From Sitta carolinensis (Eukaryota > Chordata > Aves > Passeriformes > Sittidae), in assembly GCA_032173965.1 (NCBI GenBank), contig CM063283.1, forward strand, positions 115,992,687 to 116,056,686: DNA of 64,000 nucleotides, in the 5' to 3' direction. The translations under genes were made by a program, and so were the position numbers. Below, piece after piece: positions 1 through 11,055 of the stretch. The notes below the pieces were generated by a model that was not told the DNA's origin, did no database searches, and worked only from the letters and a program-made list of their open reading frames with translations. Each line of letters starts with the position of its first letter. Position 1 is the stretch's first letter.

Positions 1-125
1 CATCACACCATCCCAACATTTGCCTCTGGCTGCTCTGGGATGCCTGAAACCCCTCGAAAGGCCAGGACTGTCCCCTGGACACGGTTCCCTCCCACTGAAG
101 CGTTCTCCCTGCTTCTCCCCGCCAG

Positions 126-3100
126 CTGCCGGGCTGCTGCAGTCCAAGTTTGCCACCGTGCTGTTCCAAAGCCCAGGTGCTGCTGGGGCAGACCCCAGGA
201 CCCCGAGGGCTGTGGGCAGCCCGCCCTGGGCGGCGCCGTCCCCGCTGGCCGCGGCGTTCGCGGTGCCCGCGGCGCTGCCCGAGGGGCACGTGAGGCCGGT
301 GGGGGCGCGCCGGCAGCGCGGGCTCGTCCCGCTCGAGAGGTCTATCACCTACGGCAAGGGCAAGCTCCTGATGGACATGGGCCTCTTCATGGGCCGCTCC
401 TTCCGTGTGGGCTGGGGGCCCAACTGGACGCTGGCCAACTGCGGGGATGCGCTGAGCGGCTCGAGGGAGGCGGAGGATGCGCAGTGCGAGCCCTGGAATA
501 CGGATTCCTGCCGACGCCCGTCGCTCCCAAATCGTGAGTAGCGGATGGGTGGGGCGTGCCCACTCTTTGTGGGTGGCAGAATCCTGGTGGCAGGTCGCTG
601 TTCCTTCTGATGTGCACGATTGTTGTCCCTGAAAATCAGCCTTCTGATTTGTTTTAGTGTAGTGGAGTCAGTTCTCATGAATTGTAAGATAAACAAGAAT
701 CATGTTTGCATTCCTCTGTGAAAAGATCTCACCTGATGGACTTCTCAAGTGAGCAGTGGAGATGGAGAGGTGGGAACTGCTCTGTCCAATCTCTGGGCAC
801 TGTCCAGAAACTGAGAGATACGAGGGTAACAATAAACTGGAGACTTCGTTTCTTCTCTACCTGAACACCCGTTGTGTGTGTTACTGTGTGTTTCTATCTG
901 TGTCACAGTAACACAGGATGGTGTTGGCCATGGAGATCTCCTTCATGGCCCTTCTCCACAAAAGTCAAACTCTGGAATAGCATAAGAGGATTTTGGGGGT
1001 TTTGTACCACACAAATAGCGCTTTCACCCAGCACAAGGTTAAGGAGAAAGCTCAGAGCTGTTGTCCAGAAAGCTTCCAATCTCTTGGTTCTCCCTGAGGA
1101 CATCTGGCCTACTCGAGGAAGTTCTTACTCAGCTTCTCGATTCCCAGACATCTTCATACTGCCTGTGCTTCCAGCTGCACATGGGCCTTTAGGGTCTCCA
1201 TACCTGAACTAGACTGGAATACAGCCCAGCCCCACCATTTAAGTGTTCCAAAAAGCTTGTCTGGATGTTCTCCAGCATGTGTGAAGTGCTGAGGAATGGG
1301 GTGCAGGTGTGTTTAGTGCCTCTGGAGAGCACAGTGAGTCACAGTTTATTTGCCAAATCATAGAAGGTTTGGGTTTGGAGACTTAAATACCATCTTGTTC
1401 CAACTCACTGCTTGTGACCAGGGACACCTTCCACTAGCCCAGGTTGTTCTGGGTCCCAAAGCCTGGCTCCAAATTCCAGACTCTCACCAGGATCTTCATG
1501 CCTTGGGTCATGTTTTACTGTTGTGTTAATTAGCACAAGCTGCAGAATGAGCTGCTCCACTTGCATGAAGAACATGCAGAGCGTTTGCTACCTGGTCTAT
1601 CTCCTCCTTTCCTCCAGACTCACTGAATCCCCTTTCAAAGTTCATGTGGAAAAGTTGAGCCTGGAACAGTGGAGGGTGGACAGAGACAAGGAGCTGTATC
1701 TCACCCCTCTGGAGATAAAGCTGAAGCACAGCACTGTCCATATGGATGAGCCCTGTCCTCTCCTGGCCCCCAACCCTGGAGTCTCTGCTATCCATGACTA
1801 TGCTGACTGGGCCAGGAAAGCATCTGAGGATCCCACTATGTCAGAGAGTGAGTATAGAATGATCCTTCTCACAGAATGGTTCAGGCTGGGAAAACCCTCC
1901 CAGCCCATGGGGTCCCAGCTGTGCCCTGAGCCCACCTTGTCCCCAGCCCAGAGCACTGAGTGCCACCTCCAGGGATGGGCACTGCAACCCTCCCTGGGCA
2001 GCCCCTTCTAAACACAAAGGGGAGAGGGGGGAGCCCTCCAGCATTACCCTCACACGAGCCCCTGTGAGTTCTGTGCTTCCCCTGCTGATGCTGGGTGTGT
2101 GTCCCCACAGCCATTGTGAAGCACTGGTGCTTGGCCTGGACGTTGTGTGAGGCCATCTGGGGCAAGCTGAAGGAGCTGGAGGCCAGCCTGGAGGAGCCGG
2201 GCGCGTACGCGCTGGCGCTGGAGCGCCGCCGGGCCTTCTCGCGCTGGCTCTCGCAGACGGCGGCCGCACGCATCGAGGACGAGGTGGCGCTGGCCCGGCA
2301 CGGCAGCCACGTCGAAGCCGTGTTCAGCTGCCTCACGGGGAAGAGGATCGGGGAGGCCTGCAGGCTGGCACAGCAGGCAGGTGAGCACCCCAGGCTGCAG
2401 GGAATGGGCACGGCCCCGAGAGCTCCAGGAGCCTTTGGGCAGCGCTGCCGGGGATGGACATGGGGGGGTTGGGGGGGACGGATGATCCCCGTGGGTCCCT
2501 TCCAGCTCAGGATAGTCTGTGATTCTGTAAGGTTGCTGAAATCACAGCTTTTGTGTAGAGGAGAAAGGACATGCACAAAAAGAGTTTAAACTCTGAGAGC
2601 TTGTAGTCACTGGCTGCTCTGCATGTGGAATGTTCCCTTGTCAGTGACCCCAAAATGGAATGGGCTGGGTTGGAAGGGTCTTTAAAGACCACCCAGTCCC
2701 ATCCCATGCCATGGGCAGGGACACTTTCCACTATCCCAGGTTGCTCCAAGCCCCATCCAGCCTGGCCTCAAAGATTGGGTGGGGGCTGCTGGACTCCCTG
2801 GCCCCCTTCACTCTGGCTTTGTCAGCTACCCCCAGTTAGGAAGTGCTGCTGGAATCCATTTGGACCTGTGAGTTTTCATAGTCACTCCTTTGAATCTTTA
2901 ATGAATGACCTTTTAAATGAGTTTCTGTTCAGACGTTTTATATTTGGGTTAAAAACACACATATTTTCAGAGCCTTATGGCAGGTTTTATCCCTGTCTGT
3001 TATACATAGTGTTTATGGAGTTGTTTATTTCCTAACAAATACTGGAGTTGTGGCCTCCCCATTCCTAGAAATGCTCCATCCTCCAGTGGAAGGGGCTTGG

Positions 3101-6100
3101 AGTAGCTGATCTAGCAGGAGGTGCAGGAGGAGCCCATGGCAGGGGCTGGGACAGGATGAGTTTTAGGATCCCTCCCATCCCAAAAAGCCCTCCGGGGGCT
3201 CTAAGGCGCGCAGCCCTGTGGCAGCTGGGGCGTGTCCCTGCAGGTGACCACCGGCTGGCGCTGCTGCTGGCGCAGCTGGCGGGCAGCCAGCCCGTGCGGG
3301 ACCTGCTGACGCTGCAGCTGGTGGACTGGCACCGCCTGCACAGCGACCGCTTCATCCAGGAGGAGCGGCTGCGCCTCTTCGCGCTGCTGGCCGGCAAGCC
3401 GGTAAGGAGGGGCCCTGCAGAGCCCGCCCTCGAGCCGGGGCACTGCGGGCAGGGGGCTGCTCCCCGTGGCACGTGGGGCTGAGCACGGGCTGTGGCCCCA
3501 GGTGTGGCAGCTCTCCGAGAGGATCAACGTCAACGTGTGCTCGCTGCTGGACTGGAAGCGCTGCGTGGCTGTGCACCTCTGGTACCTGCTGCCCCCCACG
3601 GCCTCCATCTCCCAGGCTCTGGCCATGTACGAGTCGGCCTTCCAGGTGGGTCACGCCCCCTTCCGGGGGGTCACGCCCCTTCCAGGGGGGTCACACCTCT
3701 TCCAGGTGGGTCACACATCTTCCAGGGGGTCACTCCCTCCAGCCCAAAGGGAGCCCGTCAGGCTGCTCCTCCCTGTCTGGTGCTGCACAGAGGCTCCTGC
3801 AAGCAGCCAGGAATTGCTGAATGTGGGATTGGCTTCCCACTGGCAGAGGGCAGGGTTAGGTGAAGGAATTCCTTCCTGGGAGGGTGGCCCAGCCGTGGCT
3901 GCTCCTGGATCCTGGCAGTGTCCCAAGCCATATTGGACATCAGGGCTTGGAGCAGCCTGGGACAGTGAGAGGTGTCCCTATGGTAGGGGGTGGAACTGGG
4001 TGATCTTTAAAGTCCTTTCCAACCCAAACCATTCTGTGATTCTATAGAATCATAAGTTCTGTGGAGAAAACCCATCTATGGAGGGTTTCCAGGTTGTGTC
4101 TAGCTGTTTGACAGCTGGACAAAATTAGGAAGAGGGACAGTGGCCAACAGCAGGAAAGCCCTTCTGAGGCAGGCAGTCTGTTTTCCCACTGGGGTCATTA
4201 ATCCTCAGCTACCTGATCCAGCAGCCCATGGTGCCACACACCCCCTGTGTGCCCCCCAGCCCCTGCCCCACACTCCTGTGTGCCCCCCAGCCCCTGTCCC
4301 ATTCCCCCTGGGTGCCCCACACCCCTGTGTGCCCCCCAGCCCCTGTCCCATTCCCCCTGGGTGCCCCACACCCCTGTGTGCCCCCCAGCCCCTGTCCCAT
4401 TCCCCTGGTGCCCCACACCCCTGTGTGCCCCCCACCCTGTCCCATTCCCCCAGTGCCCACACCCCTGTGGCTCCATGCATTATGCAGAGCCCAGTGTGCT
4501 GCTGCAGAGCTCTCAGCTCTGTGTGCACCAGGACAAAGGGTTCTGCTGAAAAACATGTTTAATCATTTAACTAAAGCCAGCTCAGCCCTCCCTCCTCAAG
4601 GCAGCCTAAGCACAGCAGCAGCTCTGGAAACTTGTCACTGTTTGCTTCAATATTTAGTGTGCACAGTGCTGAGCACGCTCAAATACCCAGCTGTAGTGTG
4701 AGTTCTTAGTTAATTGTTCTGACTGGCTCAGAGCCCAGTGCTGCTCGTGACTGCCCAGGCCCTGCTCAGCTACAGAGACCAGGCTCACTGGGATGCTGCA
4801 ATCCATCATCCTTCATGCTTTTCCAGCTGTAGAATCCTTTGGGAATACAGGGGGATGTGAGAGCTGGCTGTACCTCCAGGCAGTGGTTTTTAAGAGCTCA
4901 GTGTGAGACATGAACCTGCCCAAGCATTTTGCATTCAGGTTTTTCATGTTGGCCCATAGTTCTGGGGAGGTTCCAACTGCACCTGCAGTTGGTTGCACCT
5001 TGTTTGGAGCAGCAAGATTCTCCTGACCCTGCTGAGCTGTGGAATTCAGTTTTGTTCAGAATACTTAAACTTACCATTAAAACTGTCTCCCTAGAACACC
5101 TCAGAGTGTGAAAAATACGCCTGCTGTCCTCTGCCTCCTTACCTGGAAGATTCTGGTGTGTCATTGAAGAAGATGACAATGGAGGAAGGCCCCTGAGAGA
5201 TGTCTGCTTCCATTTGTTAAAGCTCTACAGTGACAGGTAAGTGGGCAAAGAGTTCCAGAAGAGTTTGGAAAAATCCTGATCAGTCAGTGACTTCCTGGGG
5301 TCACTAGCCAGGGGTATGAAATCAGCCTGAACTGCTTTCCACAGGTACCCCCTGACAGGAGATGGTGTCACACCTGGGGATGGGAGAGATGAGGGTACAT
5401 CTGTGGGCTTTTAGGTGCTTTCTGTGTCTGAAGAGTGCAGGAAGGCTTCTCTGTCGCTGCCTTGTTTGAAGGCACTGAGAAATCTGCAGGGGAGCAGGTA
5501 CAGAGGAAAAGGGGTGACAGTCTGGGCGCCAGCTCATAAGAATTTTAGCAGTAAATACTGTGATTTTTCTGCTTAAAGGAGAAAACCAAACCCACGCACG
5601 GATGTAAATCACACACGTGGAGGTGGGCAAAGGGAGGGCATTGGGTTTCATTTTGTGGGCACAATCAGCTCTTCCAGTTACCACTGTTTTCCTCTGCAGG
5701 TCCTATGAGCTTGACCAGCTGCTGGATCCCAGGAGTGTCACCTCAGACCCGCTGGATTTCCGCCTCAGCTGGCACCTGTGGGAGGTGCTGCGGGCCCTGA
5801 ACTACTCCCACCTGGCCCAGCAGAGCTGGGGGGTGCTCAACAGCAGTTATGCTGCCCAGCTGGAGAGCGAGGGGCTCTGGGAATGGGCTGTGTTTGTGAT
5901 GCTGCACGAGCCTGACACACAGTGAGTGACCCTGGGGGGCTGTGTGGGCCTGGACACCCCATCAGTGACCCTGTGTGAGTGTTGTGAGCATGGACACCCC
6001 ATCAGTGACCCTGGGGGGCTGTGGAGCATGGACACCCATCAGTGACCTGTGTGAGTGTTGTGAGCATGGACACCCCATCAGTGACCCTGTGTGAGTGTTG

Positions 6101-9070
6101 ACATGGACACCCATCATGACCTGTTGAGTGTTGTGAGCATGGACACCCATCAGTGACCCTGTGTGAGTGTTGTGAGCATGGACACCCCATCAGTGACCCT
6201 GTGTGAGTGTTGTGAGCATGGACACCCCATCAGTGACCCTGTGTGAGTGTTGTGAGCATGGACACCCATCAGTGACCCTGTGTGAGTGTTGTGAGCATGG
6301 ACACCCCATCAGTGACCCTGGGGGCTGTGTGGGCCTGGACACCCCATCAGTGACCTGGGGCTGTGTGAGCATGGACACCATCAGTGACCTGGGGCTGTGT
6401 GAGCATGGACACCCATCAGTGACCCTGGGGGGCTGTGTGAGCATGGACACCCATCATGACCTGGGGGGCTGTGTGAGCATGGACACCCATCAGTGACCCT
6501 GGGTGACTATTGTGGGCCTGGAAGTAAGGTGTGGTCAGTTGTAAACACCTGTGGTTGTAGTGGCTTCTCCCACACAGAGCTGTGCACCCAGAGCACTGTG
6601 TGCCACTTGGGAAAATCCCCAGATCCCAGAATGGTTTGGGCTGGGAGGGGCCCTGAAGCCCCTGTCGTTCCAGGGTTCTGCTGCTTGTGTTGGGGTGCCC
6701 TTGGGTGGGGTGGCCGCAGTGGCAGGAGGCTGCAGAGGCAGGAGAAGGCTGCAGTAGCAGGAGGTTGCAGCACCAGGAGCCTGCAGAGGCAGGAGGAGGT
6801 TGCAGCACCAGGAGGCTGCAGTGGCAGGAGGAGGGTGGCTGCATGGCAGGAGGAGCCTGCAGCACAGGAGGCTGCAGAGCCGTGCTGCCCCGTGTGTGTC
6901 CCCAGGTGCCGGGAGAAGGCCGTGCGGGAGCTGCTGGGCCGGCACTGCACGCTGGCCGAGAGCCCCGAGTGCTGGGCCAAGGAGACCTTCCTGACCCAGC
7001 GCCTCTGCGTGCCCCCACGCTGGATCCACGAGGCCAAGGCCGTGCGGGCCAGGATGGAGGGGGACAAGCACAAAGAGGCCCTTTTCCTCTTCAAGGCTGG
7101 GCACTGGAACCAGTGCCACAAGCTGGTTGTCAGGCACTTGGCCTCAGGTGGGTCTTGCTGCGTCCTGTCCTTTGAGCAGCACGCAAAGGCATGGCAGGGG
7201 TGGGAGTGGGGTTCAGGGCTGGAGCCCCTCTGCTCTGGAGCCAGGCTGGGGGTGCTCACCTGGAGAGGAGAAGCTGCAGGGAGAGCTCAGAGCCTCTTGC
7301 AGGGCTTAAAGGGGCTCCAGGAGAGCTGGGGAAGAGGGTGGAACTGGATGATGTTTAAGGTCCCTCCCAAAGCAAACCAGTGAGTGATTCCATGATTCCA
7401 AGTCATGTGGGGAGCTGGGTTTGGAGCAGCAGAGTTAGCACAGATGGCCTGGCTGGCCCAAACCAGCTAGCTCTCCCTGGATACCTGATGTGGTGCTTTT
7501 CCTGGGCAAACGGGAGCAGGACAGTGCTTTCCCTGCTGCACAGCCCCACCTTCCTGGAGCTCAGGGGCCTCCTGATGTGGGGGTGTCCCTGCTGTGGGTG
7601 GCCTCTGCTCCTAACTGCAGTTCCCTCCAGATGCAATTATCAACGAGAACTACAAGTACCTGAAGGGATTCCTGGAGGACCTGGCGCCCCCGGAGCGCAG
7701 TGCACTCATCCAGGACTGGGAGCTGGCGGGGCTGGTCTACCTCGACTACATCCGGGTCAATGAGATGCTGGACAGGATTCAGCAGGTGTGGGCAGCTCCA
7801 AAGCCTTCCCCAGAGCTCACGGGGTCTGCATGGGAGCTGGTACTGACTGTTGAGGGGAGTGGGTGCTTCTCTTTGGCAGACACTTCAGACAGAACATGGG
7901 GCTTTGCTGTCTGCTGCCACAGCAAGGGCTGGGCTGTGCCCTGCAGCTGTGGCTGTGACAGTGACAAGTGAAAGGGACAGGACAAACCCAGCAGTCTCTG
8001 TGTCCATTGCCCCAAATCCCTGTCCAGGCTTCCACTTTCCCCACTGTGGTGTTAATTCTGGGAGGTACTGGTGCAGAGTCACCGGGTGGGTGAGTTTGGC
8101 TCTGGCTGTTTGCTTCCAGCTGGATGTTTCCACCTACGAGCTGGAGCGGTTACACACCAAAGTGACGTCCCTGTGCAACAGGATAGAGCAGCTGCAGTGC
8201 CACAACGCCAAGGACCGCCTGGCTCAGTCAGGTATGCTGACACCCCTGCCCAGCAGCTCCACACCTGGCTGACCCCTGGGCTGCAGCTGGATCCCAAACC
8301 CACAGAATTGAGGGTGGAAAGGACCTCATTGGAAAGGCATCCAACCATTCCCCAGCACTGCCAAGGCCACCACTGATGCATGTCCCCAAGTGTCACATGC
8401 ACACAGCTGTGAAGTCCCTCTGGGCATGGGGACTCCAAACCTCCCTGGGCAGCTCTGCCAGGGCTCAACGATCCTTCTGGGAAGGAGTTGTCCCAGTATC
8501 CACCCTGAGCCTGCCCTGGCCCAGTCTGAGGCTGTTCTCTCTCCTCCTGTCCCTGTTCCCAGCCTGGCCCCCCTGTCTGTCCCCTCCTGGCAAGGAGTTG
8601 AGGAGAGTGAGAAAGTCCTCTCTAACCCTCCTTTCCTCCAGGCTGAGCCTCCTCAACCCTTTGGGGGAAGACATTTTTCCCCAATACCCACCCTAAACCT
8701 CCTCTGGCACAGCCTGAGGCTGCTTGCTCGCCCGTGCTGAGGGAGGGAACAGGGAGAGGACAGCACGCTCCTTCACTCCCCCCTGCTCCCCGCGGCGGGT
8801 CGGCTCGGGGCGCTCTCCCAGCAGAGCACGCCCCGAGCCGCTGTGCCTGCCCTCGCAGACATGGCGAAGCGCGTGGCCAACGTGCTGCGGGCCGTGCTGG
8901 GGCTGCAGCAGGGCCCCGAGCCGGGCCCCGAGCCGGCGGAGCCGCGCGTGCCCCTGCGCCTGCTGGCCCCGCACATCGGCCGCCTGCCCATGCCCGAGGA
9001 CTACGCGCTGGAGGAGCTGCGCGGCCTCACCCAGGCCTACCTGCGTGAGCTGGCCCTGGCCGCGCACTGA
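126..9070 (+). CDS. NUP98: NUP98 C-terminal half (Nup96 part of the Nup98-Nup96 precursor), 11 exons, 5' partial
   Basis: Nup96 is a scaffold subunit of the Y-shaped complex of the nuclear pore, released from the Nup98-Nup96 precursor by autoproteolysis. The cleavage site lies upstream of this window. Exons with GT/AG borders and matching phases: 126-533, 1618-1847, 2111-2380, 3244-3401, 3502-3645, 5095-5236, 5700-5921, 6906-7147, 7631-7785, 8120-8231, 8859-9070 (stop TGA). Recognisable family blocks in order are LMDMGLFMGRSFRVGWGPNW, SPFKVHVEKLSL, AIHDYADW, LERRRAFSRWL, AVFSCLTGKRIGEACRLAQQ, VDWHRL, ERLRLFALLAGKP, LVYLDYIRV and LAPHIGRLPMPEDYALEEL. Two frame breaks occur: in the first exon between about 470 and 492, and in the sixth exon near 5155. 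Each is repaired by one missing base. Since the rest of the gene is well conserved, I read these as sequence errors. Introns hold CR1 pieces and minisatellites. Confidence 0.96.
1365..1480 (-). repeat. CR1 LINE 3' fragment
   Basis: On the minus strand it shows the CR1 tail pattern: a segment ending in CCAAACC next to a TCTATGA-like end. It lies in the NUP98 intron between the exons ending at 533 and starting at 1618. Confidence 0.6.
2640..2790 (-). repeat. CR1 LINE 3' fragment
   Basis: The plus strand reads GGAAGGGTCTTTAAAGACCA, then GCCATGGGCAGGGACAC and CCAGGTTGCTCCAAGCCCC, the usual reverse-complement CR1 3' end. Confidence 0.75.
3820..4052 (+). repeat. CR1 LINE 3' fragment
   Basis: Shows GGATCCTGGCAGTGTCCCA, the block before the tail, then TCCAACCCAAACCATTCTGT and a GATTCTATAG end, as in avian CR1 3' termini. 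It lies in a NUP98 intron. Confidence 0.8.
4228..4470 (+). repeat. Minisatellite in a NUP98 intron
   Basis: Tandem C-rich units of roughly 50 bp built from CCTGTGTGCCCCCCAGCCCC and a CATTCCCCCTGGGTGCCC segment, with some units truncated. Confidence 0.85.
5925..6500 (+). repeat. Minisatellite in a NUP98 intron
   Basis: About 14 copies of a roughly 40-bp unit containing GGACACCCCATCAGTGACC and GTGTGAGTGTTGTGAGCAT. It begins at the splice donor of the exon ending at 5921. Several units have lost single bases. Confidence 0.9.
6715..6885 (+). repeat. Purine-rich GCAGGAG minisatellite in a NUP98 intron
   Basis: Repeated GCAGGAGGCTGCAGAGGCAG-like units just upstream of the exon at 6906. Confidence 0.8.
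7175..7400 (+). repeat. CR1 LINE 3' fragment
   Basis: Contains GAGAGGAGAAGCTGCAGGGA, a GGTCCCTCCCAAAGCAAACC segment and a GATTCCATGATTCC tail. It lies in a NUP98 intron. Confidence 0.75.
8295..8720 (-). repeat. CR1 LINE fragment, different subfamily
   Basis: Read on the plus strand it has GAGGGTGGAAAGGACCTCAT, CCCAGCACTGCCAAGGCCAC and CATGTCCCCAAGTGTCACAT, then AACCTCCTCTGGCACAGCCT, matching the reverse complement of longer CR1 3' regions. It fills most of the last NUP98 intron. Confidence 0.7.
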
Positions 9071-9470
9071 CCGCCCCGGGACAGCGCTGACCACCCGGCC
9101 GGGACAGCGCTGACCACCCGGCCGGGACAGCGCTGACCACCCGGCCGGGACAGCGCTGACCACCCGGCCGGGACAGCGCTGACCACCCGCCCACCGCCCG
9201 GGACAGCGCTGACCACCCGCCCGGGACAGCGCTGACCACCCCCACCAGCCGGGACAGCACTGACCACCCGCCCGGGACAGCGCTGACCACCCGCCCACCA
9301 GCCGGGACAGCACTGACCACCCGGCCGGGACAGCGCTGACCACCCGCCCACGCCCGGGACAGCGCTGACCACCCGCCGGGACAGCGCTGACCACCCGGCC
9401 GGGACAGCGCTGACACCCGGCCGGGACAGCGCTGACCACCCGCCCACCGCCCGGACAGCGCTGACCTGTG
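9069..9470 (+). repeat. 24-bp minisatellite starting at the NUP98 stop codon
   Basis: About 16 imperfect copies of a GC-rich unit containing GACAGCGCTGACCACCCG. The TGA of the stop codon falls in the first, slightly different unit. Some units carry a short CCCACC insertion. Confidence 0.9.
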
Positions 9471-9825
9471 CCTGTCCCAGGCCAGCCCTGAACCATGCCT
9501 GTCCCAGGCCAGCATTGACCTGTGCCTGTCCCAGGCCAGCCCTCAACCATGCCTGTCCCAGGCCAGCCCTGACCCGTACCTGGCCCAGGCCAGCATTTAC
9601 CTGTGCCTCTCCAGGCCAGCCCTGACCCGTGCCTGGCCTGGGCCAAGCACCAGGGCAGAGCTGCTCTCTCCCAGAGTGCTCTGCTCACACTGCGGGGCCC
9701 TGCCGTGAACAGGAGGTCTTCATGCATGAAGGGTGTTGAGAGGTTTTTATCAAAAAGTATAAATAAATGCTCTAGATTATTTTCCTGTCTTTTTTCAAAA
9801 CAATAAATAAAATGTTTATAGTACT
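9071..9825 (+). other. NUP98: NUP98 3' UTR with polyadenylation signals
   Basis: Non-coding sequence after the NUP98 stop. It starts with a GC-rich minisatellite, continues with a second degenerate repeat built on CCTGTCCCAGGCCAGC (about 9470-9640), and ends in AT-rich sequence with AATAAA at 9762-9767 and 9802-9807. Cleavage is expected 10-25 bases after one of these signals. Confidence 0.75.
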
Positions 9826-10129
9826 CCTGTGGGTTGCTTTGCTTTTGAAGGCAGGGTTTGGGTTTGTGTGTCCTTTGCTGTGTCAGCCCGGGGTGGTCAG
9901 GCTGGCTGCGTGGGGGGAAAGGATAGCCTGGGAATGCCTGATAGAATCCCACCTTGCCTTCGCTGGTGATCAGCTTGGGCTCCTTCAGAATATTGGGAGG
10001 AAAAGTCACTCATCTCCAGGACAGAGTGTGGAGAACCCAGATACACCAGACTGTGGTCTTTTGGTACTGAAAGGGGCTGTGTAAAAGCTGGAGAGGGGCT
10101 TTGCACAAGGGCCTGGAGGGGCAGCACAC

Positions 10130-10310
10130 AGGGAATGGCTCCCAATGCCAGAGGGCAGGGTTTGGGGGGATCTTGGGCAGGAATTGTTGCCTGGAGGGTG
10201 GGCAGGGGCTGGGCTGGAATTGCCAGAGTAGCTGTGGCTGTCCCTGGATCCCTGGCAGTGCCCCAGGCCAGGCTGGACACTGGGGCTGGAGCAGCCTGGC
10301 TCAGAGGAGG
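10130..10310 (+). repeat. CR1 LINE fragment upstream of CHRNA10
   Basis: Contains AGGAATTGTTGCCTGGAGGG, CCCTGGATCCCTGGCAGTGC and GGACACTGGGGCTGGAGCAG, the commonest CR1 block in this window. The rest of 9826-10400 shows nothing else recognisable. Confidence 0.8.
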
Positions 10311-10399
10311 TGTCGCTGTCCCTGACCGGTGGCACGTTCAGGTGACACTGGCTGTGAGCAGGGGCCGGGTCACTGCGGTTTCGCTTCCTTCCATTACTG

Positions 10400-11055
10400 T
10401 AATTGGGCCTGAGCGGCCCCGGCGGCTCCGGCCCGGGCGGCATGGGCTTGGATGAATAATTCACCGCCTGGAAACAAAACCTCCGGCCTCAAAACCGCTC
10501 GGCATCTGCCGCCGGGGCTCGGCGTGGGAAAGGTGCCAGGAGGCGCCGGGGCCGAGGAGCCGGCGGGTTCCCCGGGGCCGGAGCTGGGGGATGGATGCTC
10601 CATCCATCCAGGCGCCGCTGCCCCGCGCCGCTCTCTCCTGGCTCGTGTCCCTCCAGCCTCCCGGGATCTTCTCACCGAACGGGAATAATCTGTCTCTGCC
10701 CTTCCCTTGCTCTCCCTAGCGCCGCAGGGCGGGACGTCCCTCGCTGTGCACGGGGGTCGCTCCGCTCCAGGGCTGCGCCAGCCGCCCGCGGCCCCTCCAC
10801 CCGCAGTGTCCCCGGTGTCCGCGGTGTCCGCGGTGTCCGCGGTGTCCCCGGGGCCGGGCAGGGGCCGGGCAGGCACGGCGCGGCTGCCCCCCGGCACCTT
10901 CCAAACCCAGCCCCAGAGGGGCTCGGCTGCCCCCGGAGCCCACCCCGGCCGCTGCCCCCTCCCAGCCGGGGCCCGCGGGGGTCACCCACTGTAACCCCCG
11001 CCCCGTGCCCGCCCTGACGTCAGCCGCCCCCCCGTGTCCCCGGAGCCGCGGCGGG
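10400..11055 (+). promoter_or_regulatory. CHRNA10: CpG-rich promoter region of CHRNA10 with a palindromic CRE
   Basis: High density of CG dinucleotides from about 10400 into exon 1, with no TATA box. A perfect cAMP response element TGACGTCA lies at 11015-11022, 33 bases before the start codon. A short CCGCGGTGT tandem repeat lies at about 10806-10850. The sequence shows the CRE; its use is inference. Confidence 0.6.

Noticed and set aside
8693..10009. A 438-residue minus-strand open frame
   Set aside because: It is the antisense of the NUP98 3' minisatellite and last exon; the repetitive Gln/Arg/Cys/Pro pattern follows the 24-bp unit.
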